Source: Gammaproteobacteria bacterium | Lineage (GTDB): Bacteria > Pseudomonadota > Gammaproteobacteria > Arenicellales > JAANXG01 | NCBI GenBank assembly: GCA_018263405.1 | Contig: JAANXG010000120.1 | Span: 1 to 20,460, forward strand | Direction: 5' to 3' | Length of the DNA stretch: 20,460 nucleotides | Shown: positions 1-8,636 of the stretch, one piece after another | Numbering within the stretch: the first letter of the stretch is position 1 | Layout: each line of letters begins with the position of its first letter | The notes under the pieces: generated by a model | The model's input: only the letters and a program-made list of their open reading frames with translations | What the model was told of the DNA's origin: nothing | Database searches by the model: none | Program-made: the position numbers and the translations under genes

Positions 1-64
1 CGGCCGCCAAGCTCTCGATGTAGCTGCGCGCGTTTTGATGACTAGATTCCTTTTTCACTCCCAT
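1..64 (-). CDS. N-terminal end of an unknown protein, cut by the window edge
   Basis: An open frame runs leftward from an ATG at 64-62 and stays open for 21 codons to the window edge. The start reads MGVKKESSHQNARSYIESLA. It is lysine- and serine-rich and matches no family I recognise. There is no good Shine-Dalgarno sequence, and a perfect 9-bp inverted repeat ends one base upstream of the ATG. It would belong to the presumed integrated element left of 550. Only 64 nt are visible, so an open frame could occur by chance. Confidence 0.22.
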   Translation of the reverse strand, partial: MGVKKESSHQNARSYIESLAA

Positions 65-87
65 AAAGTAGCGCCATTCGCTACTTT
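65..87. repeat. Perfect 9-bp inverted repeat
   Basis: AAAGTAGCG (65-73) and CGCTACTTT (79-87) are perfect reverse complements around a 5-nt loop CCATT. The repeat lies directly upstream of the possible minus-strand start codon at 64-62. It could be an operator for that gene or a hairpin in its leader. No T-run follows on either strand, so it does not look like an intrinsic terminator. Confidence 0.5.
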
Positions 88-102
88 GCGCAAGTGATTT
101 TG

Positions 103-124
103 GATCGCCATGGCGATGGCGATC
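103..124. repeat. Perfect 9-bp inverted repeat with GGCG loop
   Basis: GATCGCCAT (103-111) and ATGGCGATC (116-124) pair perfectly around GGCG. It lies 15 nt after the first inverted repeat. GC-rich DNA with CCGG palindromes follows (to about 170). No coding frame supports the area; function unknown. Confidence 0.4.
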
Positions 125-324
125 ACCGCCATCATCACCGGCGCCGGCCGGTCAGTCCGGTCGCCCGTCTGGTTCGTTGGCAGGTTAATGGCTACCCGCC
201 ATGAACGGGTCGCAATCTGGATAGAACTGAGTTATATCTGACAACCGACTTGTCCTTGTTATGCAGACGAACAACCGTTTGTATGAGCGCGTTCATGTCC
301 ACGATGCAGTTCTTCACGCGATGA

Positions 325-354
325 GAAACCGGATTGTCATTCGGTTTCCGTTTT
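325..354 (+). terminator. Terminator-like hairpin
   Basis: Bases 325-334 pair with 339-348 as a 10-bp stem containing one G-U pair (332/341), around a TGTC tetraloop. After CCG at 348-350, four T residues follow (351-354). The short T-run and moderate GC content make it a weak rho-independent terminator on the plus strand. No gene ending just upstream was found, so what it would terminate is unclear. Confidence 0.3.
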
Positions 355-505
355 CTGACCAAGAGGTGACGTCAAGTTCGTCTTATCGACCGGCCCGTAT
401 TTGGCCCTAACGCCATACGGAACTATGTGCAATTATGTGCTGTGGGCGTCCCTGTAGGTTAATGTAACTGACTGTTTTTCAAGAGCTTGGATTCGCTGTA
501 AAGAG

Positions 506-550
506 CTTCGAACCAGGTGGTCGGGGGTTCGAGTCCCTCCGGGCGCGCCA
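506..550 (+). other. 3' fragment of tRNA-Arg (anticodon TCG), probable attachment site
   Basis: This is the 3' part of a tRNA, from anticodon loop to CCA. The anticodon loop CTTCGAA is 506-512 with TCG at 508-510. The 3' anticodon strand CCAGG is 513-517 and the variable region TGGTC is 518-522. The T-arm stem is 523-527 with 535-539, and the T-loop TTCGAGT is 528-534. The 3' acceptor strand is 540-546, the discriminator G547, and CCA 548-550. The 5' half is missing: bases upstream of 506 do not pair with CCAGG, and no acceptor 5' strand like GCGCCCG is present. Site-specific integrases typically use this segment and leave such a copy at the far end of an element. By orientation, the element and an intact tRNA-Arg should lie to the left. 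Confidence 0.75.
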
Positions 551-802
551 TATATCATACGTATTTGCTTTAGAGCCCCCCCCTGTTCATCGGGACGCGA
601 ATAGGGAAACGCACCTTACTCGGACGTAATCCAAATTGACATCCTAACCGTGCAGATATGCATGGTGGTAAATTTATGGTCGGCGGTGATCCGTAAAACC
701 CTCTTCGAAGGGCGATCATGCTAACAGTCCGCGAGTATTCCTTTGTGAATGGCTGGACACAATACCGCGAATTTACGTTCCAACTTCTCTGGGAGACTAC
801 AT

Positions 803-1000
803 ATGGAGATTACCGATAGATCCGATATTCTTGAAGCCGCGAGCCGCATATACGCGGGCTGTCTTGCCTCGGGAAAGGTGAGCTCAAAAAACGAGCAAGA
901 CACGATTCGATACTCGCTGCATATCGCCGTTGCGATGGCGCAAACCGTGGAACAGCGGAATATATTTACCGAGGGAGGGAAAGTGTTGTTTCCCTGGTAA
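803..1000 (+). CDS. Small unknown protein (65 aa)
   Basis: The reading frame is open from 749, but the ATG at 803 is preferred because GGGAG (791-795) sits 7 nt upstream, while the 749 ATG has no such signal. The product is 65 aa, begins MEITDRSDILEAASRIYAGC, and looks mostly helical: an alanine-rich amphipathic segment with one cysteine, a polar linker, then a second helix around IRYSLHIAVAMAQTVEQ. There is no signal peptide or membrane segment. It converges on gatB with 34 nt between stops and no clear terminator. I do not recognise the family. The layout of two short helices would suit a small cytosolic protein acting as a dimer or adaptor, but that is a guess. Its place just right of the tRNA fragment suggests core chromosome rather than island. 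Confidence 0.55.
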   Translation: MEITDRSDILEAASRIYAGCLASGKVSSKNEQDTIRYSLHIAVAMAQTVEQRNIFTEGGKVLFPW

Positions 1001-1034
1001 TGTGCGTGGGTCGGTCCAACTGATTACGTATCGC

Positions 1035-2485
1035 TTAAGGGCCATCAGTGAATAGATGTGCCCTTAACTTCTTTTTCAAGATTTCGTTTACCTGTTTGGG
1101 GTTGGCTTTGCCGCCAGTGGCTTTCATAACCTGGCCGATGAAATAGCCGAAAATTTTTTCCTGACCGCTCGTGTATTGCTCGATCTGGGTTCTGGATTTG
1201 GCGAGAATGTCGTCGACGATTTTTTCGATCTCACCGGTGTCGGTGATCTGTTTTAGGCCCCTATTTTCGATGACGGCATCGGCCTCGCCTTCGCCTTCCC
1301 ACATGGCGCGGAAGACTTCTTTGGCGATCTTGCCGGAGATGGTGTTGTCCTCGATGCGGTCGATAAGGCCGGCGAGCATCCTGGATGAAATTGGCGAGTC
1401 GCCAATATCGAGGTTCTCGTCGTTGAGGCGGCTGGACAGATCGCCGACGATCCAGTTTGCCACGGTCTTTGGCGCCCCCCGGGAGGCCCCGGCCGTTGCT
1501 TCGAAATAGTCTGCATTGGCCCGGGACTGGGTGAGCTGGTGCGCGTGCTCCTCGTTCAGCTGATATTGATCTTTGAAACGCTGCTCTTTGGCGTCGGGCA
1601 GTTCCGGCAGATTTTGGCGAATCTCTTCTATAAATGTCTCATCGATCGCCATGGGCGGCAGGTCGGGGTCGGGGAAGTAGCGGTAATCGTGCGCTTCTTC
1701 TTTTGTCCGCATGGGGCGGGTTTCATTCTTGTCCGGGTCGTATAGCCGGGTCTCCTGTACGATCTCGCCGCCTTCTTCGAGAATATCGATTTGCCGCTCT
1801 ATTTCGTGCCCGATTGCCCTTTCGACGAATCGGAAGGAATTGATGTTCTTGACCTCGGTTCGGGTGCCGAGCTTTGCCTGGCCGGCCGGGCGCACCGATA
1901 CGTTGGCGTCACAACGAAATGAGCCTTCCTGCATGTTGCCGTCGCAGATTTCCAGGTAGCGCACCATCGTGTGCAGCTTGCGCAGGTAGGCGACGGCTTC
2001 TTTGGTCGAGCGCATATCGGGTTCCGAGACGATTTCCACCAAAGGTGTGCCGGCGCGGTTGAGGTCGATGGCGGTCATGCCGTGAAAGTCCTCGTGCAGG
2101 GACTTCCCGGCGTCTTCCTCCAGATGGGCGCGGGTGATTCCGATACGTTTTAGCTCGCCGTCGACGACTATATTCAGATGGCCGCGACCCACGATTGGCA
2201 TTTCGTATTGGCTGATCTGGTAGCCCTTGGGAAGGTCGGGATAAAAGTAGTTCTTTCGGGCAAAGGCGGAACGCTGGTTGACGACCGCATCCACTGCCAA
2301 CCCGAATTTTACGGCCATGCGGGCGGCGTTTTCATTCATTACCGGGAGAACGCCCGGCAGGCCCAGATCCACGGCGCAGGCCTGGGTGTTGGGTTGCGAG
2401 CCGTAGTTCGCGGAAGCCCCGGAGAAAATCTTGCTGCGGGTCAGCAGCTGGACATGCACTTCCAGCCCGATGACAGGTTCCCACT

Positions 2486-2489
<4 letters not shown>
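1035..2489 (-). CDS. gatB: Asp/Glu-tRNA(Asn/Gln) amidotransferase subunit B
   Basis: GatB binds the misacylated Glu-tRNA(Gln) or Asp-tRNA(Asn), activates the side-chain carboxylate with ATP, and amidates it with ammonia channelled from GatA. The 484-aa length fits the family. Visible hallmarks are the N-terminal GLEVHVQL (residues 8-15), the NYFYPDLPKGYQISQ block (80-94), LEEDAGKS (123-130), and the DLNRAGTPLVEIVSEPD signature (from 141). The C-terminal third is the helical and YqeY-like tail that grips tRNA. The start ATG (2489-2487) overlaps the gatA stop as ATGA, so the two are translationally coupled. gatB is the last gene of gatC-gatA-gatB. Its presence implies that this organism makes Gln-tRNA and/or Asn-tRNA by the indirect route. 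Confidence 0.97.
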
Positions 2490-3946
<1,457 letters not shown>

Positions 3947-3970
3947 AATGCGTTGATTTGCCCGTACGGA

Positions 3971-4258
3971 TTATTCGATCACCCGCGGAACCAGGTAAAG
4001 TCCGGCTTCGACCGCGGGTGCGAGTTGTTGAAATCCCTCGCGTTGGTCGGTTTCGGTGACCCGATCCATCCGCATTCTGAGCTGCCGGTCCTGGGGATGC
4101 GTGAGTGGTTCTACTTTCTCCGTGTCGACTTGATCCATTTGTGCCACGAATTTGAGGATCTTGGACAGTTCGGAAGCATAATCATCTACGTTATCGGGGT
4201 CGATGCCGATTCGAGCAAGGGTGGCGATGTCGATCACCGTTTTCCTGTCCAAAGCCAT
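3971..4258 (-). CDS. gatC: Asp/Glu-tRNA(Asn/Gln) amidotransferase subunit C
   Basis: GatC is the small subunit that wraps around GatA and stabilises the GatA-GatB contact. I place the start at ATG 4258 (MALDRKTVIDIATLARIGID), giving 95 aa, the normal family length. The frame is open to a GTG at 4291, but that start would add 11 unlikely residues, and a candidate promoter at 4283-4312 would start transcription downstream of it. The typical features are the N-terminal helix with LARIGI, a middle LSKILKFVAQMDQVDTEKVEPL helix-turn, and the C-terminal LAPAVEAGLYLVPRVIE, which resembles the usual ending of this subunit. First gene of the gatCAB operon, divergent from mreB. Confidence 0.93.
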   Translation of the reverse strand: MALDRKTVIDIATLARIGIDPDNVDDYASELSKILKFVAQMDQVDTEKVEPLTHPQDRQLRMRMDRVTETDQREGFQQLAPAVEAGLYLVPRVIE

Positions 4259-4282
4259 AAGCTTGCCAACAAAAGCGCAGGG

Positions 4283-4312
4283 ATTAGTCACTCAAAGTAC
4301 CATACTTGTTAA
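4283..4312 (-). promoter_or_regulatory. Candidate promoter of gatCAB
   Basis: On the minus strand, TTAACA (4312-4307) matches the -35 consensus at 5 of 6 positions. ACTAAT (4288-4283) matches the -10 at 4 of 6, with an 18-bp spacer. Transcription would start near 4276, leaving a short leader before the gatC ATG at 4258. Prediction from sequence only. Confidence 0.35.
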
Positions 4313-4317
4313 TTTGG

Positions 4318-4346
4318 TTGAACACGCTGTCACCCGTTGATAGAGT
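4318..4346 (+). promoter_or_regulatory. Candidate promoter of the mreB operon
   Basis: TTGAAC (4318-4323) and TAGAGT (4341-4346) match the -35 and -10 consensus at 4 of 6 positions each, with the ideal 17-bp spacer. Transcription would start near 4353, about 26 nt before the mreB ATG. The -35 lies only 5 bp from that of the candidate gatC promoter, so the two face away from each other back to back. Confidence 0.4.
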
Positions 4347-4378
4347 AGCGCGTCTTTTTATTTATCCCTGGCTAGCCG

Positions 4379-5419
4379 ATGCTGAAACGATTTCTCGGTC
4401 TGTTCTCCAATGATCTCGCTGTCGATCTTGGAACAGCCAACACGCTGATTTACGTCCGCGGAAAGGGGATCATCCTCAACGAACCCTCGGTGGTGGCAAT
4501 TAAATATGCGCCGGGCGGCGGCAGCAAACGAGTGCTCGCGGTGGGTCAGGAAGCCAAAAGGATGCTCGGCCGTACCCCCGGATCGATTCAGGCCATCCGC
4601 CCGTTGAAAGATGGGGTCATCGCGGATTTCAACGTAACGGAGGTCATGCTCAAGTATTTTATCCGCAAGGTGCAGGAAAATACCTTCCTGCGTCCCAGTC
4701 CGCGGATCATTGTCTGCGTACCCTGCGGTTCCACCCAAGTGGAACGTCGAGCGATACGTGAATCCGCAATCGGGGCAGGCGCCCGGGAAGTTTATCTCAT
4801 CGAGGAGCCCATGGCAGTGGCGATTGGAGCCAACCTGCCGGTCGCGGAGCCCAGTGGCTCAATGGTGGTTGACGTCGGCGGCGGGACCACCGAAGTCGGC
4901 GTACTTTCACTGGGTGGCATGGTCTATAGTACAACGTTGCGTACCGCCGGAGATAAATTCGATGAGGCCGTTATTAATTATGTGCGCCGACACCACGGAA
5001 TTTTGGTGGGTGAATCGACCGCGGAGCGCATCAAAAATTCCATTGCCTCCGCGTGGGCAAAATCCGAGAACCGGGAAATCGAGATCAAGGGACGAGATAT
5101 AGCCGAGGGAATGTCACGGGCCATGACCATCAGCAGTTCCGAGATCTACAAAGCTATCAGCGATTCCCTCGATGCCATTGTTCAGGCTATCAAACAGGCG
5201 CTGGAAGAAACCCCGCCGGAACTGAGCGCGGATATTAGCGATAAAGGTATGGTGGTGGCCGGTGGCGGCGCTTTGATGCGCGATATGGATCGCCGATTAA
5301 TGGAGGATACCGGCCTTCCCGTGGTAATCGCGGACGATCCGCTGACCTGCGTTGCACGAGGTTGCGGCCGTGCACTTGAGGAAATGGACACCCTGGGGGA
5401 TGTTTTCGCCCACGAATGA
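4379..5419 (+). CDS. mreB: Rod-shape-determining actin homologue MreB
   Basis: MreB is the bacterial actin that forms membrane-bound filaments and guides the elongation complex during side-wall growth. The 346 aa length is standard. It starts with the amphipathic membrane-binding segment MLKRFLGLFS. The actin-fold nucleotide motifs are present: phosphate-1 DLGTANT (from residue 16), the connecting EEPMAVAIGA (from 142), phosphate-2 DVGGGTTEVGV (from 165), and the adenosine loop VVAGGGAL (from 292). The ribosome binding site is weak. First gene of a long plus-strand run through dacA; mreC follows after 25 nt. Confidence 0.98.
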   Translation: MLKRFLGLFSNDLAVDLGTANTLIYVRGKGIILNEPSVVAIKYAPGGGSKRVLAVGQEAKRMLGRTPGSIQAIRPLKDGVIADFNVTEVMLKYFIRKVQENTFLRPSPRIIVCVPCGSTQVERRAIRESAIGAGAREVYLIEEPMAVAIGANLPVAEPSGSMVVDVGGGTTEVGVLSLGGMVYSTTLRTAGDKFDEAVINYVRRHHGILVGESTAERIKNSIASAWAKSENREIEIKGRDIAEGMSRAMTISSSEIYKAISDSLDAIVQAIKQALEETPPELSADISDKGMVVAGGGALMRDMDRRLMEDTGLPVVIADDPLTCVARGCGRALEEMDTLGDVFAHE

Positions 5420-5444
5420 GATTTCGTTGATATAACGGCCGCCC

Positions 5445-6296
5445 ATGGCCCTTCAACGCGTACCACAGTCGTCGAGTTTCGCTAGGTTCTTCGCCTTGGT
5501 GTTGATTTGTGCGGTGATCATGTTCGCCGATACCCGCACAAGTATCCTTGAGCCTGTTCGTCTTGGTTTGGGTTCGATCGTGACGCCGATCCATTTCGTG
5601 GCTGACCTGCCGTCCGAGATAGGAGTTCTCCTCGACAGTTGGCTGGAATCCGAGGAGAGCGTGAAAGGGATATACGACGAGATTGTCGACGAAAATGTTC
5701 GTTTGCGCTTCAGGCTCCAGCGTATGCAGGCGCTGGAATTGGAAAATCGCGATCTTCGGCACATCCTGTCTGCGCCGCGTAGGGGTGATACCCGCAGCCT
5801 GGTGGGGGGACTTGTAGAGGTGAGCCTGGACCCCTACAAGCAAAAGATCCTCGTCAACCGCGGGGTTTCGGATGGGTTATACGTAGGACAACCGGTATTC
5901 GATCCGGACGGAGTGCTCGGACAGGTGACGGAAGCCATGCCATTCACCAGCGCGGTAATGCTGATCACGGACCCGAGCCATGCACTGCCCGTGCAGGTTA
6001 CACGCCATGGATTGCGGGCCGTCGCAATCGGTACGGGACAACCCGATCGGCTGCGCATCGTATATCTGACTCCCAACGATGACATACAAAAAGGCGACAG
6101 ATTGGTTACATCGGGGCTCGGCGGGCGATTCCCGGCGGGGTATCCGGTAGGCCGCGTCGCGGAGGTGGTTGAAGACGCGGGCGAACCGTTCTTGAAAGTG
6201 ACCGCGCGTCCCGTTGCCCAAGTTGGGCACAATAAACATGTGCTGTTCGTCTGGCACAGCGTGGCCGCACTCCGCGACGATGAAGGGCCTCGTTGA
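5445..6296 (+). CDS. mreC: Rod-shape-determining protein MreC
   Basis: MreC is a bitopic inner-membrane protein whose periplasmic beta domain activates PBP2 and ties it to MreB and RodA. The 283-aa product has a short cytosolic N-terminus, one transmembrane helix at about residues 13-29, a coiled coil at about 66-108 (the ENVRLRFRLQRMQALELENRDL region), and then the beta-barrel domain with the LVGGLVEVSLDPYKQKILVNRG type of start. The end lies one base before the preferred mreD start. Shorter than E. coli MreC (about 367 aa), lacking the long C-terminal tail. Confidence 0.96.
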   Translation: MALQRVPQSSSFARFFALVLICAVIMFADTRTSILEPVRLGLGSIVTPIHFVADLPSEIGVLLDSWLESEESVKGIYDEIVDENVRLRFRLQRMQALELENRDLRHILSAPRRGDTRSLVGGLVEVSLDPYKQKILVNRGVSDGLYVGQPVFDPDGVLGQVTEAMPFTSAVMLITDPSHALPVQVTRHGLRAVAIGTGQPDRLRIVYLTPNDDIQKGDRLVTSGLGGRFPAGYPVGRVAEVVEDAGEPFLKVTARPVAQVGHNKHVLFVWHSVAALRDDEGPR

Positions 6297-6297
6297 A

Positions 6298-6762
6298 ATG
6301 CCTTGGATTGTGCTGAGTTTTTTTGTTGCCCTGGTGCTTGATTCGGTTCCGATCGGTGAGGCGCTCCAAGCCTTCAATCCACCGTGGACGCTACTGGTGC
6401 TGATCTACTGGTGTTGGATCGTCCCCGCGCACGTGGGCCCTTTCACTGGGTTTTTCGTGGGCCTGCTTCTGGACACCATGAGTGCCAGTGTGTTGGGAGT
6501 GCATGGACTGGGAGGGTCCCTCGTTGGTTTTCTCGCCAACAGGCTGCGCCCGATCTTCAATACCTCATCATTGTGGCAACAGTCGATTGTGGTATTGGGC
6601 CTGGTTCTTGTTTATAAAGCATTAGTGGGATGGATACAAAGCTTCCTCGCGGCTGAGAACCTGGACATGACGTACTGGGTTTCTTCGTTAATAGTCATCC
6701 TGGCTTGGCCTTTGGTGTATACATTGCTTAAAGAGCTGACGCCGATTAGAAGGCGAGCCTGA
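6298..6762 (+). CDS. mreD: Rod-shape-determining protein MreD
   Basis: MreD is a small polytopic inner-membrane partner of MreC in the elongation complex. The product is 154 aa if it begins at ATG 6298 (MPWIVLSFFVALVLDSVP), with GAAGGG about 10 nt upstream, directly after the mreC stop. An in-frame ATG at 6280 would give 160 aa with no visible ribosome binding site. The frame is open further back to 6214, but that part overlaps mreC and is not membrane-like. Five or so hydrophobic segments are seen, with conserved-looking NPPWTLLVLIYWCW, GFFVGLLLDTMSASVLGVHGL and LWQQ. These align well by eye with the E. coli protein. Confidence 0.94.
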   Translation: MPWIVLSFFVALVLDSVPIGEALQAFNPPWTLLVLIYWCWIVPAHVGPFTGFFVGLLLDTMSASVLGVHGLGGSLVGFLANRLRPIFNTSSLWQQSIVVLGLVLVYKALVGWIQSFLAAENLDMTYWVSSLIVILAWPLVYTLLKELTPIRRRA

Positions 6763-6764
6763 TA

Positions 6765-8636
6765 GTGAAAAACGACTTTCGTCTCCAGGATTATCTACAC
6801 GACACCAAGCTGATTCAGTCACGTCTGATTGTCACGTCGGTTATCGTTTTACTGCTGGCAGGTTCGTTGTTGTGGCGATTGTTTGAGCTGCAAATCGTCC
6901 AAAACGAGCGGTTCAATACATTGTCGCAGGAAAATCGTATCCGTTATCTCCCGCTCGCGCCGGCGAGAGGCCAGATTTACGATCGCAATGGCATTCCACT
7001 GGCACAGAACCTGCCCGTCTACGCCGTTGAAGTTCAACCTGAAAGGGTGGATGACATAGAGTCATTGCTGAACCGGGTGTCGCAACTAGTGGTACTAAGT
7101 TCGGAAGAAGTCGAAAGATTTCGTGAAACCCTGAGAACACGGCCGCGTTTTGAGACGCGGGTACTGAAATCCGGGTTGAGCGATGAAGAGGTAGCAAGAT
7201 TTGCGGCGAATCAGCCCCTCATTGAAGGGGCGGAATTGTCGGCGCGACTGCAAAGGCACTACCCACTGGGGCAAGAGTTGGTGCATGTCGTGGGCTATGT
7301 GGGCCGGATCAGTGAGAATGACCTGGCGCGTATCGACACAGCTGCTTACCGAGGTACCGACTACATCGGCAAGCTGGGGATCGAGGGGCGCTACGAGGAC
7401 GTGTTGCTGGGTAAGGTCGGATACAAAAAGGTCGAGACCAATGCCCATGGAAAGATCGTACGAGTGTTGTCCAGCAAAAAGTCCGTAGCGGGCAGCGACC
7501 TCCATCTCAGCGTGGACGCGAATCTCCAGAGGGCGGCCCGGGAATACCTCGGTGAGTTTCAAGGAGCGGTTGTCGCCGTGGAGCCTTCGAGCGGTGCGAT
7601 ACTGGCGTTCGTGAGCAACCCGGTTTATGACCCCAATCCCTTCGTTGAGGGCATCGGCAGCCGTGATTACCAAACCCTGCGTCAGGATCCCCGCCGTCCG
7701 TTATTGAATCGAGCGTTGAATGGCCGCTACGCGCCGGGGTCCACCATCAAACCCATTTTTGCAATGGCTGCCCTGGAACACGGCAGGAGCCCGGTCAAGA
7801 CTACTTTTTGCCCCGGTTATTTTAAACTGCCCGGCAGCTCCCGCCGATACCGATGCTGGAAGCGGCAGGGGCACGGCTACATGAACTTGTACAACGCCAT
7901 CGTACAGTCCTGCGATGTTTACTTCTACCAGTTGGCCCGAACCCTGGGTATCGAAAAACTTAGCGACGCCATGGTGCGATTTGGACTGGGGCGGCAAACC
8001 GGCATAGATCTGACAGGCGAGCCCAGCGGTCTGGCTCCGACGCCGGAATGGAAGCGGGAAGTACGGGGGAAACCGTGGTATCCCGGCGAAACGATCAGTG
8101 TGGGGATCGGGCAGGGTTATACGCTCGTCACGCCGCTACAGATGGCCATGGCGACGGCCACGCTTGCGAACAGAGGGAAGCGCATGCAGCCGAAAATCGT
8201 GGCCTATATGCGGGACGCGTCCACCAACCAACCTCAATATGAAAAACCAAAGATGTTGGATCGGGTTGACGCACGCAGCTCCGATTACTTTCGATTGATA
8301 ATCGATGCCATGACTGACGTAGTACATGGTCGGCGGGGGACGGCGCGGCGTTCGGGCCGGGGAGCGACATACCGGTTCGCTGGAAAGACCGGAACTGCCC
8401 AGGTTATCGGAATTGCGCAGGGCGAGAGCTATGACGAGCAGGCCATCGCAAAACGGTTTCGCGACCATGCATTGTTCATTTCCTTTGCACCCGTGGAGGA
8501 TCCGAAGATTGCCGTAGCGGTAATCGCGGAAAATGGCGGGGGAGGAAGCCGGACGGCCGCTCCCATCGCCCGAAAGGTAATGGATTTTTATCTCGTCGGC
8601 CCGCCAGAGGAAGAGAAAACGAGCGATGCGACTTGA
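6765..8636 (+). CDS. mrdA: Penicillin-binding protein 2, peptidoglycan D,D-transpeptidase
   Basis: PBP2 is the class B transpeptidase of the Rod complex and cross-links new side-wall peptidoglycan made by RodA. The 623 aa are close to E. coli (633). One N-terminal membrane anchor lies at about residues 21-40, followed by the pedestal domain and the transpeptidase domain. Active-site motifs are complete: S326-T-I-K329 (in RYAPGSTIKPIF), S382-C-D384, and K541-T-G543 (in FAGKTGTAQV). The start is GTG at 6765, 2 nt after the mreD stop, with AAGGCGAG upstream. The 3' end overlaps rodA by 11 nt, suggesting coupled translation of the polymerase-transpeptidase pair. Confidence 0.98.
   Translation: MKNDFRLQDYLHDTKLIQSRLIVTSVIVLLLAGSLLWRLFELQIVQNERFNTLSQENRIRYLPLAPARGQIYDRNGIPLAQNLPVYAVEVQPERVDDIESLLNRVSQLVVLSSEEVERFRETLRTRPRFETRVLKSGLSDEEVARFAANQPLIEGAELSARLQRHYPLGQELVHVVGYVGRISENDLARIDTAAYRGTDYIGKLGIEGRYEDVLLGKVGYKKVETNAHGKIVRVLSSKKSVAGSDLHLSVDANLQRAAREYLGEFQGAVVAVEPSSGAILAFVSNPVYDPNPFVEGIGSRDYQTLRQDPRRPLLNRALNGRYAPGSTIKPIFAMAALEHGRSPVKTTFCPGYFKLPGSSRRYRCWKRQGHGYMNLYNAIVQSCDVYFYQLARTLGIEKLSDAMVRFGLGRQTGIDLTGEPSGLAPTPEWKREVRGKPWYPGETISVGIGQGYTLVTPLQMAMATATLANRGKRMQPKIVAYMRDASTNQPQYEKPKMLDRVDARSSDYFRLIIDAMTDVVHGRRGTARRSGRGATYRFAGKTGTAQVIGIAQGESYDEQAIAKRFRDHALFISFAPVEDPKIAVAVIAENGGGGSRTAAPIARKVMDFYLVGPPEEEKTSDAT

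Larger units (their letters stand above)
65..802. other. Gene-poor stretch around a presumed island boundary
   Basis: No frame here has both a ribosome binding site and a recognisable product. Contents noted: two 9-bp inverted repeats (65-87, 103-124), a terminator-like hairpin (325-354), an octamer AAGAGCTT at 481-488 and again at 501-508 touching the tRNA fragment, and the tRNA-Arg fragment (506-550). A TTGACA at 636-641 has only a poor -10 match (TATGCA, 657-662, 15-bp spacing), so it is a doubtful promoter for the small gene at 803. Confidence 0.5.

Noticed and set aside
110..241. 43-codon plus-strand frame starting in the second hairpin
   Set aside because: No ribosome binding site, lies in structured GC-rich DNA, and the product resembles no protein family.
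261..410. 49-codon plus-strand frame
   Set aside because: No ribosome binding site, spans the terminator-like hairpin, and the product is not recognisable; I cannot support it.
636..662. TTGACA with TATGCA as a promoter for the 803 gene
   Set aside because: The spacer is 15 bp and the -10 matches at only half its positions.
5235..5843. Long minus-strand frame opposite mreB/mreC
   Set aside because: Shadow of two confidently identified genes; no family features, and low-complexity basic composition.
7095..7673. Long minus-strand frame opposite mrdA
   Set aside because: Lies wholly inside the PBP2 gene and shows no family motif.
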